From Drouetiella sp036703255 (GTDB taxonomy: Bacteria > Cyanobacteriota > Cyanobacteriia > Elainellales > Elainellaceae): a DNA stretch of 64,000 nucleotides. Every line of letters begins with the position of its first letter. Within the stretch, counting starts at the first letter, position 1. Below, in pieces: positions 1 to 8,250 of this stretch. Made by a program: the position numbers and the translations under genes. The stretch lies in assembly GCA_036703255.1 (NCBI GenBank), contig DATNPL010000153.1, positions 53,331 through 117,330 on the forward strand, read 5' to 3'. Below the pieces are notes generated by a model. That model worked only from the letters and a program-made list of their open reading frames with translations. It searched no databases and had not been told where the DNA came from.

Positions 1-53
1 TTATGCAGCAAGCTCATAGAGCAAGCCTCAGAAAGCAGGATTGAGCACCCGAC

Positions 54-91
54 AAAAAAATCCCTTGAGGATCTGAGCGATCGCCAAGGGA
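54..91 (-). terminator. Rho-independent terminator of the tetR-nitroreductase operon
   Basis: Read on the minus strand, a 7-bp stem (arms at 91-85 and 67-61) with a GATCGC-containing loop is followed by seven T (60-54). It lies about 150 nt beyond the nitroreductase stop codon and points the right way to end that operon. The rest of 1-242 holds no gene that I can support. Confidence 0.6.
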
Positions 92-242
92 ATATGGAGG
101 AATTAAAGTCAAGGCTTTACTAAAGCTGTCGGCAAGGGCGGGTAGGATTACGCAAAACTTGCCAATTTATCCAAAAGGGCGGGCTACGCTGACTGAGCTA
201 TAAAGGCGACTTAGAGATGGCTTGAAGTGCAGCTCAATCCAA

Positions 243-1451
243 TTAAGTAGGCTTAACGCTCATCACAACATCTTCGATGGGGCGGCGGGCGCTAGCTAGC
301 GCGGCTGAGGTCGGATAGCCCAGACGAAAAGCAAATGTTGGCTTCCAGCTTGCATCTTGAGTCATCTGGGCTAAAAGTTCTGCTGTTTGGGGCGCTTTGC
401 TGAGCTGTCGTTCTCGATCTACCTGCTCTGGAAGCTGGTTAAGCGGCTGCATAACCAATCCTTGTGTCGTTGCCCAGAGATGAATCCGTTGCCAGAGCTG
501 TCCAGCCTGCAAGGCTTGCGGCTGATCATATAAATCCCGAACGGCAATCAAACCAAACGCAGGCGAGGTGTCTAAAGCGGTTTTGGTATTATTTATCCAC
601 GATTGATGCTGAGTCTCAGGTGAGACAGAGGGCAACATCTTCACCAATGAGCGCATCATCCAAGGCAATCCAGACGCATCGATATGCACACCGCTCCGCT
701 GCGTCTGAAGATCTTGCCAGCTTGACCGAAACCAGCGATCGCCATCCTGAGACATGGTTGGATCTGCGACGATCGCTTCTGTGGCTGCTAGAGTTCCTGT
801 AGAAAAACGCTGGCGCTCTGGGTCTGAAACTAACAGAAACAGCTTTAAATCAGCCTGATCTTGAGCTAGGGCGGCCAATGATGCCAAAGCCTCAGGCGCA
901 ACCGAACGCTGGAGGGCATAAGCGGCACGATTCGTCCGCCGATTGGGAATGGCGTCATACAGCGCTGGGGTAGAGCGTTGGCCGGAGGATAGGCTGAGCG
1001 TGGCTACCCGTTGAGGGCCGAGATTCGCAGTCGGTTGGGCAAGGGTGCCTGGGTCAAGCGTGAGTTGAGCGCGATACCCTTCTGCTTGAGCCGCCAGCAG
1101 CATGTTCTCAACAGCGCACCCCAGCCCGATTCGCATTTCTCGGAGGTAGGGGTCCATTGCACCCAGGTGGCGGCGAGTATCTGCATACACATTGATCTGC
1201 TCGCCTTGCTGAGAGCTTGTGACTTGGAATATCCAGGGCTGGGTATTGTGGGGACTAGCGGCCAAAATGGCCGATCGCACTAGCGCTAAAGCCCCTTCAG
1301 GGCGATCGGTTCGCCAGGTTTCCCAGGGTTCATAGGCGGGGCCAGTGCCCGTGCTCCATACGCCTCGGTCATAAGAGCGCCATACACCGCCTGCAACGAC
1401 AACGGTCATAGCACTAGCTGCCGTGAGTTTTAGAAAGTTTCGTCTTTTCAT
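243..1451 (-). CDS. Tat-exported Acg-family FMN-dependent nitroreductase-like protein
   Basis: 402 residues from the chosen ATG. The start at 1451 is preferred because the protein then opens with MKRRNFLKLTAAS, a twin-arginine signal (RRNFLK) followed by a hydrophobic stretch; the longer frame would bury this signal behind 20 residues of tetR overlap. The mature part carries AASPHNTQPW near residue 70, typical of the Acg branch of the nitroreductase fold that binds flavin, and a second half-domain with LPEQVDRERQL and FRLGYP near the C-terminus. The family is generally flavin-binding; the substrate is unknown and some Acg proteins may store flavin rather than reduce nitro compounds. Its ATG overlaps the tetR stop as TGATG, so the two genes are translationally coupled. 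Export of a folded, cofactor-loaded protein fits the Tat route. Confidence 0.85.
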   Translation of the reverse strand: MKRRNFLKLTAASAMTVVVAGGVWRSYDRGVWSTGTGPAYEPWETWRTDRPEGALALVRSAILAASPHNTQPWIFQVTSSQQGEQINVYADTRRHLGAMDPYLREMRIGLGCAVENMLLAAQAEGYRAQLTLDPGTLAQPTANLGPQRVATLSLSSGQRSTPALYDAIPNRRTNRAAYALQRSVAPEALASLAALAQDQADLKLFLLVSDPERQRFSTGTLAATEAIVADPTMSQDGDRWFRSSWQDLQTQRSGVHIDASGLPWMMRSLVKMLPSVSPETQHQSWINNTKTALDTSPAFGLIAVRDLYDQPQALQAGQLWQRIHLWATTQGLVMQPLNQLPEQVDRERQLSKAPQTAELLAQMTQDASWKPTFAFRLGYPTSAALASARRPIEDVVMSVKPT

Positions 1452-2107
1452 CAAGTTCTCTCTGGGGTGAGGGTAGGAATTGCAGCGGGCATTGCGGTTA
1501 GCTTGGGCCACTCTGCTAGAGCTGTTTTGCTCATGTAAGGGCGCATAACTTGCAGCATTAAATTAATGGCTTCTTGAATGGTTTGAGGATTGATAGCCGC
1601 GTCCTCCATTTCAAGCGAGGGCAGCCAGGCATCATTGATCAGCCAAATAATTTTGATCAGGGCAGGCAATGTGGTCGAATCCTCGAAACGCCGGAGAACG
1701 CCCGTCTCGACTAATCCTTGGCAAAAGGCTTCGATCTCTGCTAGCCGCTGTCGATGAATGGTGCGATACCGCTTTTTCAATTTCGGATCGGCTTGGAATA
1801 GAGCGATTTGCTCCCGGTAAAAAAAGCGATATTCCCATAACAGAAAAAAGACGCGACTCAATCTTTCATGCAGATGACTCAAGGAGGGTTGAACATTCGG
1901 TGTCCAGCCTCCGTCCATTTCACGGATCATTTGCTCCAAAATAGCTTGGATAATTTCTTGTTTATTTCTGAAGTGATAGTAGAGATTGCCAGGGCTAATC
2001 TTTAGAAACTCAGCGATGTGATTGGTTGAAACAGCCGCTGTTCCCTGTTGATTAAACAGTTGAATCGCTGTTTCGATAATCCGAGATTTTGTACTCTGGG
2101 CACTCAT
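1451..2107 (-). CDS. TetR/AcrR family transcriptional regulator
   Basis: 218 residues. The N-terminal helix-turn-helix is clear: IIETAIQLFNQQG, then VSTNHIAEFLKIS and NLYYHFRNKQEII, the standard TetR recognition region. The C-terminal ligand domain is alpha-helical and not assignable to a ligand. The first ATG is at 2107; a TTG two codons upstream is possible but less likely. The gene is the first of a two-gene operon with the exported nitroreductase-like protein (1-base overlap), so it probably controls that gene and itself. Two palindromes that look like its operators sit inside and just downstream of its promoter (2118-2164). The inducer is unknown; a nitro-aromatic, quinone or other redox-active compound would fit the partner gene, but this is inference. 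Confidence 0.9.
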   Translation of the reverse strand: MSAQSTKSRIIETAIQLFNQQGTAAVSTNHIAEFLKISPGNLYYHFRNKQEIIQAILEQMIREMDGGWTPNVQPSLSHLHERLSRVFFLLWEYRFFYREQIALFQADPKLKKRYRTIHRQRLAEIEAFCQGLVETGVLRRFEDSTTLPALIKIIWLINDAWLPSLEMEDAAINPQTIQEAINLMLQVMRPYMSKTALAEWPKLTAMPAAIPTLTPERT

Positions 2108-2117
2108 AAACAAAAGC

Positions 2118-2164
2118 TTAGAGTAATTACTCTAATATCCTAGAGTAATTACTCTAAATGTCAA
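2118..2164 (-). promoter_or_regulatory. tetR promoter with two palindromic operators
   Basis: On the minus strand TTGACA (2164-2159) is followed after 16 bp by TAGGAT (2142-2137). The spacer contains the perfect palindrome TAGAGTAATTACTCTA (2141-2156). A second perfect 18-bp palindrome, TTAGAGTAATTACTCTAA (2118-2135), covers the predicted start of transcription. The centres are 22 bp apart, about two helical turns, so two dimers would sit on the same face. This is the usual design of TetR autorepression. The rest of the spacer up to glyA (2165-2359) shows no gene. Confidence 0.8.
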
Positions 2165-2359
2165 CCCTGTCTCTAGATCCCATCCGAACGCTGTCAGCCA
2201 TTGGCGAGTTATATTTATAAGCTGGAGGACAGCGGCACTTCGCGCAGTAACACCCGGTGTGGCGACTGTACGAGGCTCGTCGATCGCGGCTGCAAACTGA
2301 CCTGAGCGTGAGCAGCCATCCCTTTCCATCTGTTTTTTATCTCAAGTGGGAGTTTGCTT

Positions 2360-3643
2360 GTGACTCAGACCAACCTAGATTTTCTGGCGACTACCGATCC
2401 GCTCGTTGCAGGACTGGTGCAGCAAGAGCTGCAACGCCAGCGCGATCACCTGGAATTGATCGCCAGTGAGAACTTTACCTCGGCAGCCGTGATGGCAGCG
2501 CAAGGCTCGGTGCTGACCAATAAATATGCTGAAGGCTTGCCCAAAAAGCGTTATTACGGCGGCTGCGAGTTTGTGGATGAAGTGGAGCAAATTGCCATCG
2601 ATCGCGCCAAGCAACTCTTTGGTGCCGCCCATGCCAATGTACAGCCGCACTCAGGCGCACAGGCAAACTTTGCCGTTTTCCTCTCGCTGCTAGAACCTGG
2701 CGACACGATCATGGGCATGGATTTGTCGCATGGTGGACATCTCACCCACGGCTCTCCGGTCAACGTTTCGGGGAAGTGGTTTAAAGCATGTCACTATGGC
2801 GTGAGCCAAGAAACCGAGCAGCTCGACTATGATCAAATCCGCGAGCTGGCGTTGCAACATCGCCCCAAAATGCTGATCTGTGGCTATTCTGCCTACCCTC
2901 GCATTATCGAGTTTGATAAATTCCGGGCGATCGCTGACGAGGTCGGAGCCTACCTGCTGGCAGACATTGCCCACATTGCCGGATTGGTCGCTTCAGGGCA
3001 TCATCCCAACCCGATTCCTCACTGTCATGTCGTCACTACGACTACCCACAAAACACTGCGGGGGCCTCGCGGCGGCTTGATTCTCACGGGCGATGCCGAA
3101 CTGGGCAAGAAGTTCGATAAGGCCGTCTTCCCCGGCAGTCAGGGTGGCCCGCTAGAGCATGTGATTGCAGGCAAAGCCGTAGCGTTTGGAGAAGCGCTTC
3201 AGCCTAGCTTTAAGACCTACTGTGGACATGTGATTGAGAATGCTAAAGCGATGGCAGCTCAGCTTCAGGCGCGGGGTCTGAAAACCGTTTCGGGTGGCAC
3301 CGATAATCACCTAATGCTCGTGGATTTGCGCTCGATCGGGCTAACGGGCAAGCAGGCCGATCAGTTGGTCAGCGGGGTCAATATTACGGCCAATAAGAAC
3401 ACCGTACCGTTTGATCCAGAATCGCCCTTTGTCACCAGTGGTTTACGCCTTGGCTCTCCTGCTATGACGACGCGCGGTATGGGCACAGAGGAGTTTGTTG
3501 AGATTGCGAATATCATTAGCGATCGCCTACTCAACCCTGAAGATCAGGCCGTGGCGCAAGCCTGCCGTCAGCGCGTAGCAGATTTGTGCGATCGCTTCCC
3601 CCTCTATCCTCACCTGGCAGCATCTGTCCCTGCGTTGGTATAG
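2360..3643 (+). CDS. glyA: Serine hydroxymethyltransferase
   Basis: 427 residues, full length. A PLP enzyme that interconverts serine and glycine and loads tetrahydrofolate with a one-carbon unit; in cyanobacteria it also belongs to photorespiratory glycine metabolism. Family signatures are all present: HLELIASENFTS near the N-terminus, KRYYGG, the HSGAQAN segment, and the PLP-lysine motif VVTTTTHKTLRGPRGG near residue 230. The start is taken as GTG at 2360 because GGGAG lies 7 nt upstream (2348-2352); the TTG at 2354 has no such spacing. It ends at a bidirectional terminator facing the convergent ycf45 gene. Confidence 0.97.
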   Translation: MTQTNLDFLATTDPLVAGLVQQELQRQRDHLELIASENFTSAAVMAAQGSVLTNKYAEGLPKKRYYGGCEFVDEVEQIAIDRAKQLFGAAHANVQPHSGAQANFAVFLSLLEPGDTIMGMDLSHGGHLTHGSPVNVSGKWFKACHYGVSQETEQLDYDQIRELALQHRPKMLICGYSAYPRIIEFDKFRAIADEVGAYLLADIAHIAGLVASGHHPNPIPHCHVVTTTTHKTLRGPRGGLILTGDAELGKKFDKAVFPGSQGGPLEHVIAGKAVAFGEALQPSFKTYCGHVIENAKAMAAQLQARGLKTVSGGTDNHLMLVDLRSIGLTGKQADQLVSGVNITANKNTVPFDPESPFVTSGLRLGSPAMTTRGMGTEEFVEIANIISDRLLNPEDQAVAQACRQRVADLCDRFPLYPHLAASVPALV

Positions 3644-3670
3644 AGCGCTGCCCTAAGGCGTTCGTAAATA

Positions 3671-3704
3671 AAAAAGGGTCTGGAATTCATTCCAGACCCT
3701 TTTT
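3671..3704. terminator. Bidirectional intrinsic terminator between glyA and ycf45
   Basis: A perfect 15-bp stem (arms 3671-3685 and 3690-3704) with loop TTCA. The core GGGTCTGGAA is flanked by A-runs on the left and T-runs on the right, so it can end glyA on the plus strand and the ycf45 gene on the minus strand. Confidence 0.9.
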
Positions 3705-3725
3705 TATGGAAACTCTGCCCGTTCG

Positions 3726-5609
3726 CTATGCCGGATATATCCGCAGCCGCCGATTTGGCTCCTCGCCAAAGCTAGAGGATTTGAGCCGATAATGCTCTAC
3801 TAGCTCATGTTGCATCTTGCGCACCTTGGCCGATCGCGGCAAAAGCTCTACAGGTTGTCCTTTGGGCAGTACAATCTGCTCTACAGCTAGGCGGGCTTCT
3901 TCCAATGCCTCAATTTCATCTTCATCAGCGCTGTTATAAAACAGGCTCAGGCTGGCCGATTCATCATCCTCTGTCTCTTGAATATGCAACATTCGCTGCA
4001 AGGCACGAATGATTTGTGGCAAGCTGTTCGACTTGACGACATGAACCGGAAGCTGTCGGTTTTTGGCTAACAGCCGCAGCTTAGAGTGATTTTTGATGTG
4101 CGATCGCAGAGCCAGTACGGCATCGGCACTGTCGATATCTTTGGTCAAGACGATTGGTAGATTGAGTGTCCGAATCACTTCTTCAAGCTGGTGCCGACTG
4201 ATGGCGTAAGGATAGACATGCAGCGGCAGATCTTCCCCATTCGGCCCTGGCGTCGGCACTGCCCCCATCGGCTCCATCTGGGCGAAAGAGTTGCTGAGGG
4301 AGTCATTTAGGAGCTGATCGAACTGCTGTCGCTCTGAAAGCGGCTCTAAGGGAGCAACATTACTCAAATCAGCCCAGGCCAGGTCGCGCGTGTCGCTGCG
4401 CCCCATGTCGCTGCGTCCTACATCACCCCGCTTGTAAGAAGACATAGGGGTGACTTGTCCAGACGATCGCCATCCTCCTCTGGCAGTTTGCGTATAGCCA
4501 CTCAGCGGTGAAGCTCCAAAGGGTTTGGTCGCGGCAGCCGGGGCGGCTGGAGTCTCCTGAGTGGTAACAACTGCACCGTTTTCATCAACGGTGCGCACTT
4601 GCAGCACGGGTTGCCGTCCCCGCAGCAAGATGTCTACAGTTTCTGCCACCTGTTCATGCACAACCCAACGCTGCCGTTCTAGCATTTCAACAGCAATATC
4701 GAAGGTGGGTGGAGCCTTTCTCTCCAGCACACTCTTTTGGCTACCCCGACGACGCGCTTCCTCGTCACCCAACGTCACAGACTGGATACCACCTACTAAA
4801 TCAGAAAGTGTTGGATTTTTAATCAGGTTTTCGATGCGGTTGCCGTGAGCTGTACCGACGAGCTGCACGCCTCTTTCGGCGATCGTTCTGGCCGCCAAAG
4901 CCTCTAGCTCTGTACCAATTTCGTCAATCACAATCACTTCAGGCATGTGGTTTTCCACAGCCTCAATCATCACCTGATGCTGAAGCTCGGGACGGGCAAC
5001 CTGCATCCGTCTAGCCCGACCGATCGCCGGATGAGGAATGTCCCCATCTCCCGCAATTTCGTTAGAGGAGTCAATGATCACTACCCGCTTATTCAGGTCA
5101 TCTGCCAGGACGCGGGCAATTTCTCTGAGCGCAGTGGTTTTCCCTACCCCCGGACGCCCCAGCATGAGAATGGATTTCCCTGTCTCTACCAAGTCACGAA
5201 TCATGCCGATCGTGCCAAAAATGGCGCGACCCACGCGGCAGGTCAAGCCAATCACATCTCCCGTGCGGTTGCGAATGGCGCTGATGCGGTGCAGAGTACG
5301 TTCAATTCCGGCCCGGTTGTCACCGCTAAACATGCCGACCCGCTCAATGCAGTAATCTAAATCGGCACGGGAAATTGGGTTTTCAGAGAGGTACTCGGCT
5401 GTGCCTGGAAAGCGGGCTTCAGGCCGACGACCGAGATCGAGAACAACTTCAACGAGGCGATCGCGCTCAGGATGCTGTTGCAGAGTTTCACGAATCTCTT
5501 GGGGCAGCATTTCGAGGAGCTGGCTGAGATCGTCAGTAATTTGATTCGTGATTTGAAACGTAGATTCAACCTTAGCGGACAAATTATCAGAGTGGCTACT
5601 AAGTGTCAT
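3726..5609 (-). CDS. ycf45: Ycf45-type AAA ATPase with C-terminal R3H domain
   Basis: 627 residues. The first half is a SpoIIIAA-like P-loop ATPase: Walker A GRPGVGKTTALR near residue 150, the segment VVIIDSSNEIAGDGD, Walker B EVIVIDEIGTE, and the VGTAHGN sensor region. A linker rich in Ser, Arg and Asp repeats (SDMGRSDTRD) follows. The C-terminal part ends in an R3H-like nucleic-acid-binding domain (MQHELVEHYRLKSSS then RRLRIYPA). The family is shared by cyanobacteria and some algal plastids as Ycf45; its role is not established, though an ATP-driven single-strand nucleic-acid function is implied. It is convergent with glyA and monocistronic as far as can be seen. Confidence 0.88.
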   Translation of the reverse strand: MTLSSHSDNLSAKVESTFQITNQITDDLSQLLEMLPQEIRETLQQHPERDRLVEVVLDLGRRPEARFPGTAEYLSENPISRADLDYCIERVGMFSGDNRAGIERTLHRISAIRNRTGDVIGLTCRVGRAIFGTIGMIRDLVETGKSILMLGRPGVGKTTALREIARVLADDLNKRVVIIDSSNEIAGDGDIPHPAIGRARRMQVARPELQHQVMIEAVENHMPEVIVIDEIGTELEALAARTIAERGVQLVGTAHGNRIENLIKNPTLSDLVGGIQSVTLGDEEARRRGSQKSVLERKAPPTFDIAVEMLERQRWVVHEQVAETVDILLRGRQPVLQVRTVDENGAVVTTQETPAAPAAATKPFGASPLSGYTQTARGGWRSSGQVTPMSSYKRGDVGRSDMGRSDTRDLAWADLSNVAPLEPLSERQQFDQLLNDSLSNSFAQMEPMGAVPTPGPNGEDLPLHVYPYAISRHQLEEVIRTLNLPIVLTKDIDSADAVLALRSHIKNHSKLRLLAKNRQLPVHVVKSNSLPQIIRALQRMLHIQETEDDESASLSLFYNSADEDEIEALEEARLAVEQIVLPKGQPVELLPRSAKVRKMQHELVEHYRLKSSSFGEEPNRRLRIYPA

Positions 5610-5748
5610 GGAGGATCAAAAATGGCTGGGTGCGAGAAGCGAATCGATAAGGCAATGAGCAGCTTTAAGACGGCATTCTAAGAAACGGCTCAATCCTGGA
5701 GCGAATTTCAGGACTGGGGCTTCAGGGCTAAGTCTTGAAAGCAGGCGC

Positions 5749-6900
5749 TCATTTTGGGATCGTTTGTCTAAGTTGCATGGGTGTTTTGAGGGGAGAAATC
5801 AGCGAATGAGCCAAAGCCACGGCCTGCCACAGCAGCTCTGGAGTATCTTCCAGAGCTGGAGAAAGCTGCGCTTCTAACTGGCTGAGAACGGGTGCCAGCA
5901 GCACGCGGGCATAGCTGCCAAACGCCACACCTGAGATGCCATCAAGCGAATCTGTACTCTGCCCTTTGAGCAGGCCGATCGCCTCTAGCTTGGATACCGT
6001 GTGGCTGTTGGTGCCACCTGCAAGCTGTACGTAACCCGGCAAGCCAGCTGCTAAAACCTTTTGCCCAAGTTTTACGGCTGCCCGAGTCGCACCATCGCCA
6101 ATGTCACCACTCATGGGTCTACCATCGGTTTGCCAGATCAAAGAATGAGAAAGGGGCGCGATCGCGTGATTTGACATTAAGTCACGCGATATCAAGTCGT
6201 AGAGTGCCCAAAGATACTCAATTAGCCCTTCTCCATCGGGACAGCTAACCGCAATCAGCTTAAGCCGTGACACAGCAGGTGCGATCGTCGATTCCCACAG
6301 GCGCTTAAAGTCGCTGAATCGCCCTACCTGAGTGTGAATCTCTACGGCATCAACGCCTGTTAGTAACAGAGAGGCGATCGCTTCTGACGTAGAGGCATGA
6401 GCATAAGTCGAAATCTTTTGCTCAGGGCAAATCGGCAAACAGCGGCCGCACCCGTAGCAGTGGCTTTCAACAACCCCTGAAAAGCTGCCTGGACTATTTT
6501 CTGATAGGTCAGTAGGCTGCTCAAAAACGATCGCTCGCGCTGGACAAATCGTTTCGCAAGGACGAGGGCAAGCGTCTGGGCAGGTTGTCGGATCAAAGAC
6601 CGCCTTACGAAAATGCGGGTCTTCTCCATCGTTGAGGCTAATCATTAGCCAGGGCAAGCTCTCACTGCCATATCCCCGTAGCTGTGCTTCGCGGGCAAAA
6701 CTCTTTGCCACTCTGAGTCCATCTTGAGCGGCCGCTGCTACAGCTGGGTCAGCCGCAATGTCAACACAGTCTGCGCCTGCCAAAGCATACGCCAAAGTAA
6801 GACTTCTAACGGCAGGGAGGTGTTGAAAACTGGCTCCGCAGATCAGCTTGAACCAATTGCCCTCCCTTAACGATCGTAAGGGGTAGTACAAATCAATCAC
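5749..6900 (-). CDS. ldpA: LdpA, iron-sulfur protein of circadian clock input
   Basis: 383 residues with a GTG start at 6900. Two four-cysteine ferredoxin-like clusters are visible, CPDACPRPCETICP (about residues 108-121) and CYGCGRCLPICP (about 148-159), each suited to a 4Fe-4S cluster. The C-terminal half (SHTVSKLEAIGLL, GVAFGSYAR) matches the LdpA C-terminal domain. In Synechococcus elongatus LdpA senses cell redox state and adjusts clock period to light intensity. It lies 274 nt downstream of ndhN on the same strand, an order I recall from other cyanobacteria; the spacer shows no gene. A link between NDH-1/plastoquinone redox state and the clock is a reasonable inference from this pairing. 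Confidence 0.92.
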   Translation of the reverse strand: MIDLYYPLRSLREGNWFKLICGASFQHLPAVRSLTLAYALAGADCVDIAADPAVAAAAQDGLRVAKSFAREAQLRGYGSESLPWLMISLNDGEDPHFRKAVFDPTTCPDACPRPCETICPARAIVFEQPTDLSENSPGSFSGVVESHCYGCGRCLPICPEQKISTYAHASTSEAIASLLLTGVDAVEIHTQVGRFSDFKRLWESTIAPAVSRLKLIAVSCPDGEGLIEYLWALYDLISRDLMSNHAIAPLSHSLIWQTDGRPMSGDIGDGATRAAVKLGQKVLAAGLPGYVQLAGGTNSHTVSKLEAIGLLKGQSTDSLDGISGVAFGSYARVLLAPVLSQLEAQLSPALEDTPELLWQAVALAHSLISPLKTPMQLRQTIPK

Positions 6901-7174
6901 CCTTACATACTAAAGGGTTATGTCTGAATTGACGAGAAAACTCGCATACATTGCAGTCTACCGTAGAGCCAAAGAACTTGCATGTATTGCAAATCGCCCC
7001 TCTAAGTTGATCCCTGTAGAATTTCCCTCAATCCCCACAGGGTTTCTCTCATCTCAGGCTGAGATCCTCATCGGGCTTGTTTCCAGGGATCGATCGCTTC
7101 CCATTAGCTCTCAGGGGCTTGGAGTTTGAGCTTGCCCTAGACCTGCATAACAGTTACCAAAACCTAAGCTTGCC

Positions 7175-7651
7175 TCAAGCCGCCGCCAAAAACTTCTGTA
7201 GAGGCTTCCAGCTAAAGCTCCGTCCTCCCCCCATTTCCACAACAACCTTGATCCGAGATTCAAGGGTCGGTAGGGCAATTAAGTACTCAAGCTCTTGCTG
7301 AGACAGCACGTTGCCCTCCAGCATCCAAATCACAAGCCCCTTAGACTTGGCGGGCAGATGCTCTAGCTGGTAGCCCGCTACGGGCATGACATAGTAGCGA
7401 TAGCCTGCTGCCCCCTCTCGCTCAAGGGTCTTCTTTCCCAAATGGGGAGGACGCATGCCGTGAATATTCATCAGGTAGGAAGACAAATCTCCCAAGCCTC
7501 GGGCTGTGATGTGCAGCATTTCGTAGCCTGATGCCCTGAGTCGTCGCTGATAGCGTCCCTCATGCCCACCTTCTAGAGGCACGTAAAGCCCAACTGCGCC
7601 AGAGGCTTCTACGTCTTGAATGAATTTCTTTCCGGTGGTGATCAATGCCAT
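7175..7651 (-). CDS. ndhN: NAD(P)H-quinone oxidoreductase subunit N (NDH-1)
   Basis: 158 residues from ATG 7651, which gives the family's usual beginning MALITTGKKFI; the longer frame adds ten residues with no support. NdhN is a hydrophilic subunit found only in the photosynthetic NDH-1 complex of cyanobacteria and chloroplasts, located on the peripheral arm near the ferredoxin-binding region. Recognisable segments are GLYVPLEGGHEGRYQRRLR, YLMNIHGMRPPHLGK and VVWM-like VIWMLEGNVLSQQE. It is the promoter-proximal gene ahead of ldpA. It diverges from the ribosomal superoperon that starts at 8251. Confidence 0.95.
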   Translation of the reverse strand: MALITTGKKFIQDVEASGAVGLYVPLEGGHEGRYQRRLRASGYEMLHITARGLGDLSSYLMNIHGMRPPHLGKKTLEREGAAGYRYYVMPVAGYQLEHLPAKSKGLVIWMLEGNVLSQQELEYLIALPTLESRIKVVVEMGGGRSFSWKPLQKFLAAA

Positions 7652-7927
7652 AACGGGTTTGTCCTCAAAATTCAACTTCAAGAGTCAGCTTGTGATAACC
7701 CATAACCCCATAGATTCATGAAGGTGCATGAATTACAGAACACGCCATCAAGACTTGATTATAGGGAAGGTGCGATCGGCAATCAAGCTAGAGGACTCAA
7801 TAATTTCTTATGGGTTGCTGTCCAATAAATTTCTCAAAATTCTGAATGCTGAGTATTTGAGCTGGGTATAGATTTCCGATCGGCAAAATTTTTTGCTGAT
7901 TACAGTGAACAAATTTCAGAGTTGCTC

Positions 7928-7957
7928 TGGACAATTCCTAAATTATTGCTCTATGAT
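7928..7957 (+). promoter_or_regulatory. Candidate promoter of the rplC ribosomal operon
   Basis: TGGACA (7928-7933), an 18-bp spacer and TATGAT (7952-7957) form a good sigma-70 match. Transcription would begin near 7964 and leave a leader of about 285 nt before rplC. The segment 7652-7927 upstream, between the divergent ndhN and this promoter, shows no gene. Confidence 0.5.
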
Positions 7958-7963
7958 AGGTAG

Positions 7964-8250
7964 CTGTTGCCAAAACATAGATTGAGGCGGTATCGCCTCG
8001 GGGGATACTGGAAAGGAACCCGCGTGTGTTGTTCCATCCAAGTCCCGGCACACTTGCACAGAGACAGTCGAACTAGCCTTCGATTTCTCTAAGCTGACTT
8101 GAAGCGTGTGGAAGTATTGTGTTGTCCTCTACTGTGTAAAAGCAGGTTGAGGCGGTGCATTTTGTCGAATAAAGCAGAGTGGCAAAGACTGGTGAGCTAA
8201 TTCTCTCTAGTCTCGCTTCTATGCGATGTGTAAAGCAAGGGAGACTTACT
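7964..8250 (+). other. Long, potentially structured leader of the rplC operon
   Basis: About 285 nt without an open frame of use. Hairpins that can be read directly are GAGGCG/CGCCTC with loop GTAT (7984-7999), GGAAC/GTTCC (8015-8035) and TCGAA/TTCGA (8068-8083); GTGTG near 8024 can also pair with CACAC near 8050. The word TTGAGGCGG occurs twice (7982 and about 8149). Long leaders of r-protein operons often bind one of the encoded proteins for autogenous control; whether this one does is inference. Confidence 0.35.

Noticed and set aside
1..120. Frame open from the left edge to TAA at 118-120 on the plus strand
   Set aside because: It runs straight through the terminator hairpin and T-run and has no likeness to a protein end; treated as chance.
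464..802. 112-codon plus-strand frame opposite the nitroreductase-like gene
   Set aside because: Antisense shadow of a well-supported gene.
6920..7301. Short plus-strand frames between ldpA and ndhN
   Set aside because: No ribosome-binding site and no recognisable protein; antisense to ndhN in part.
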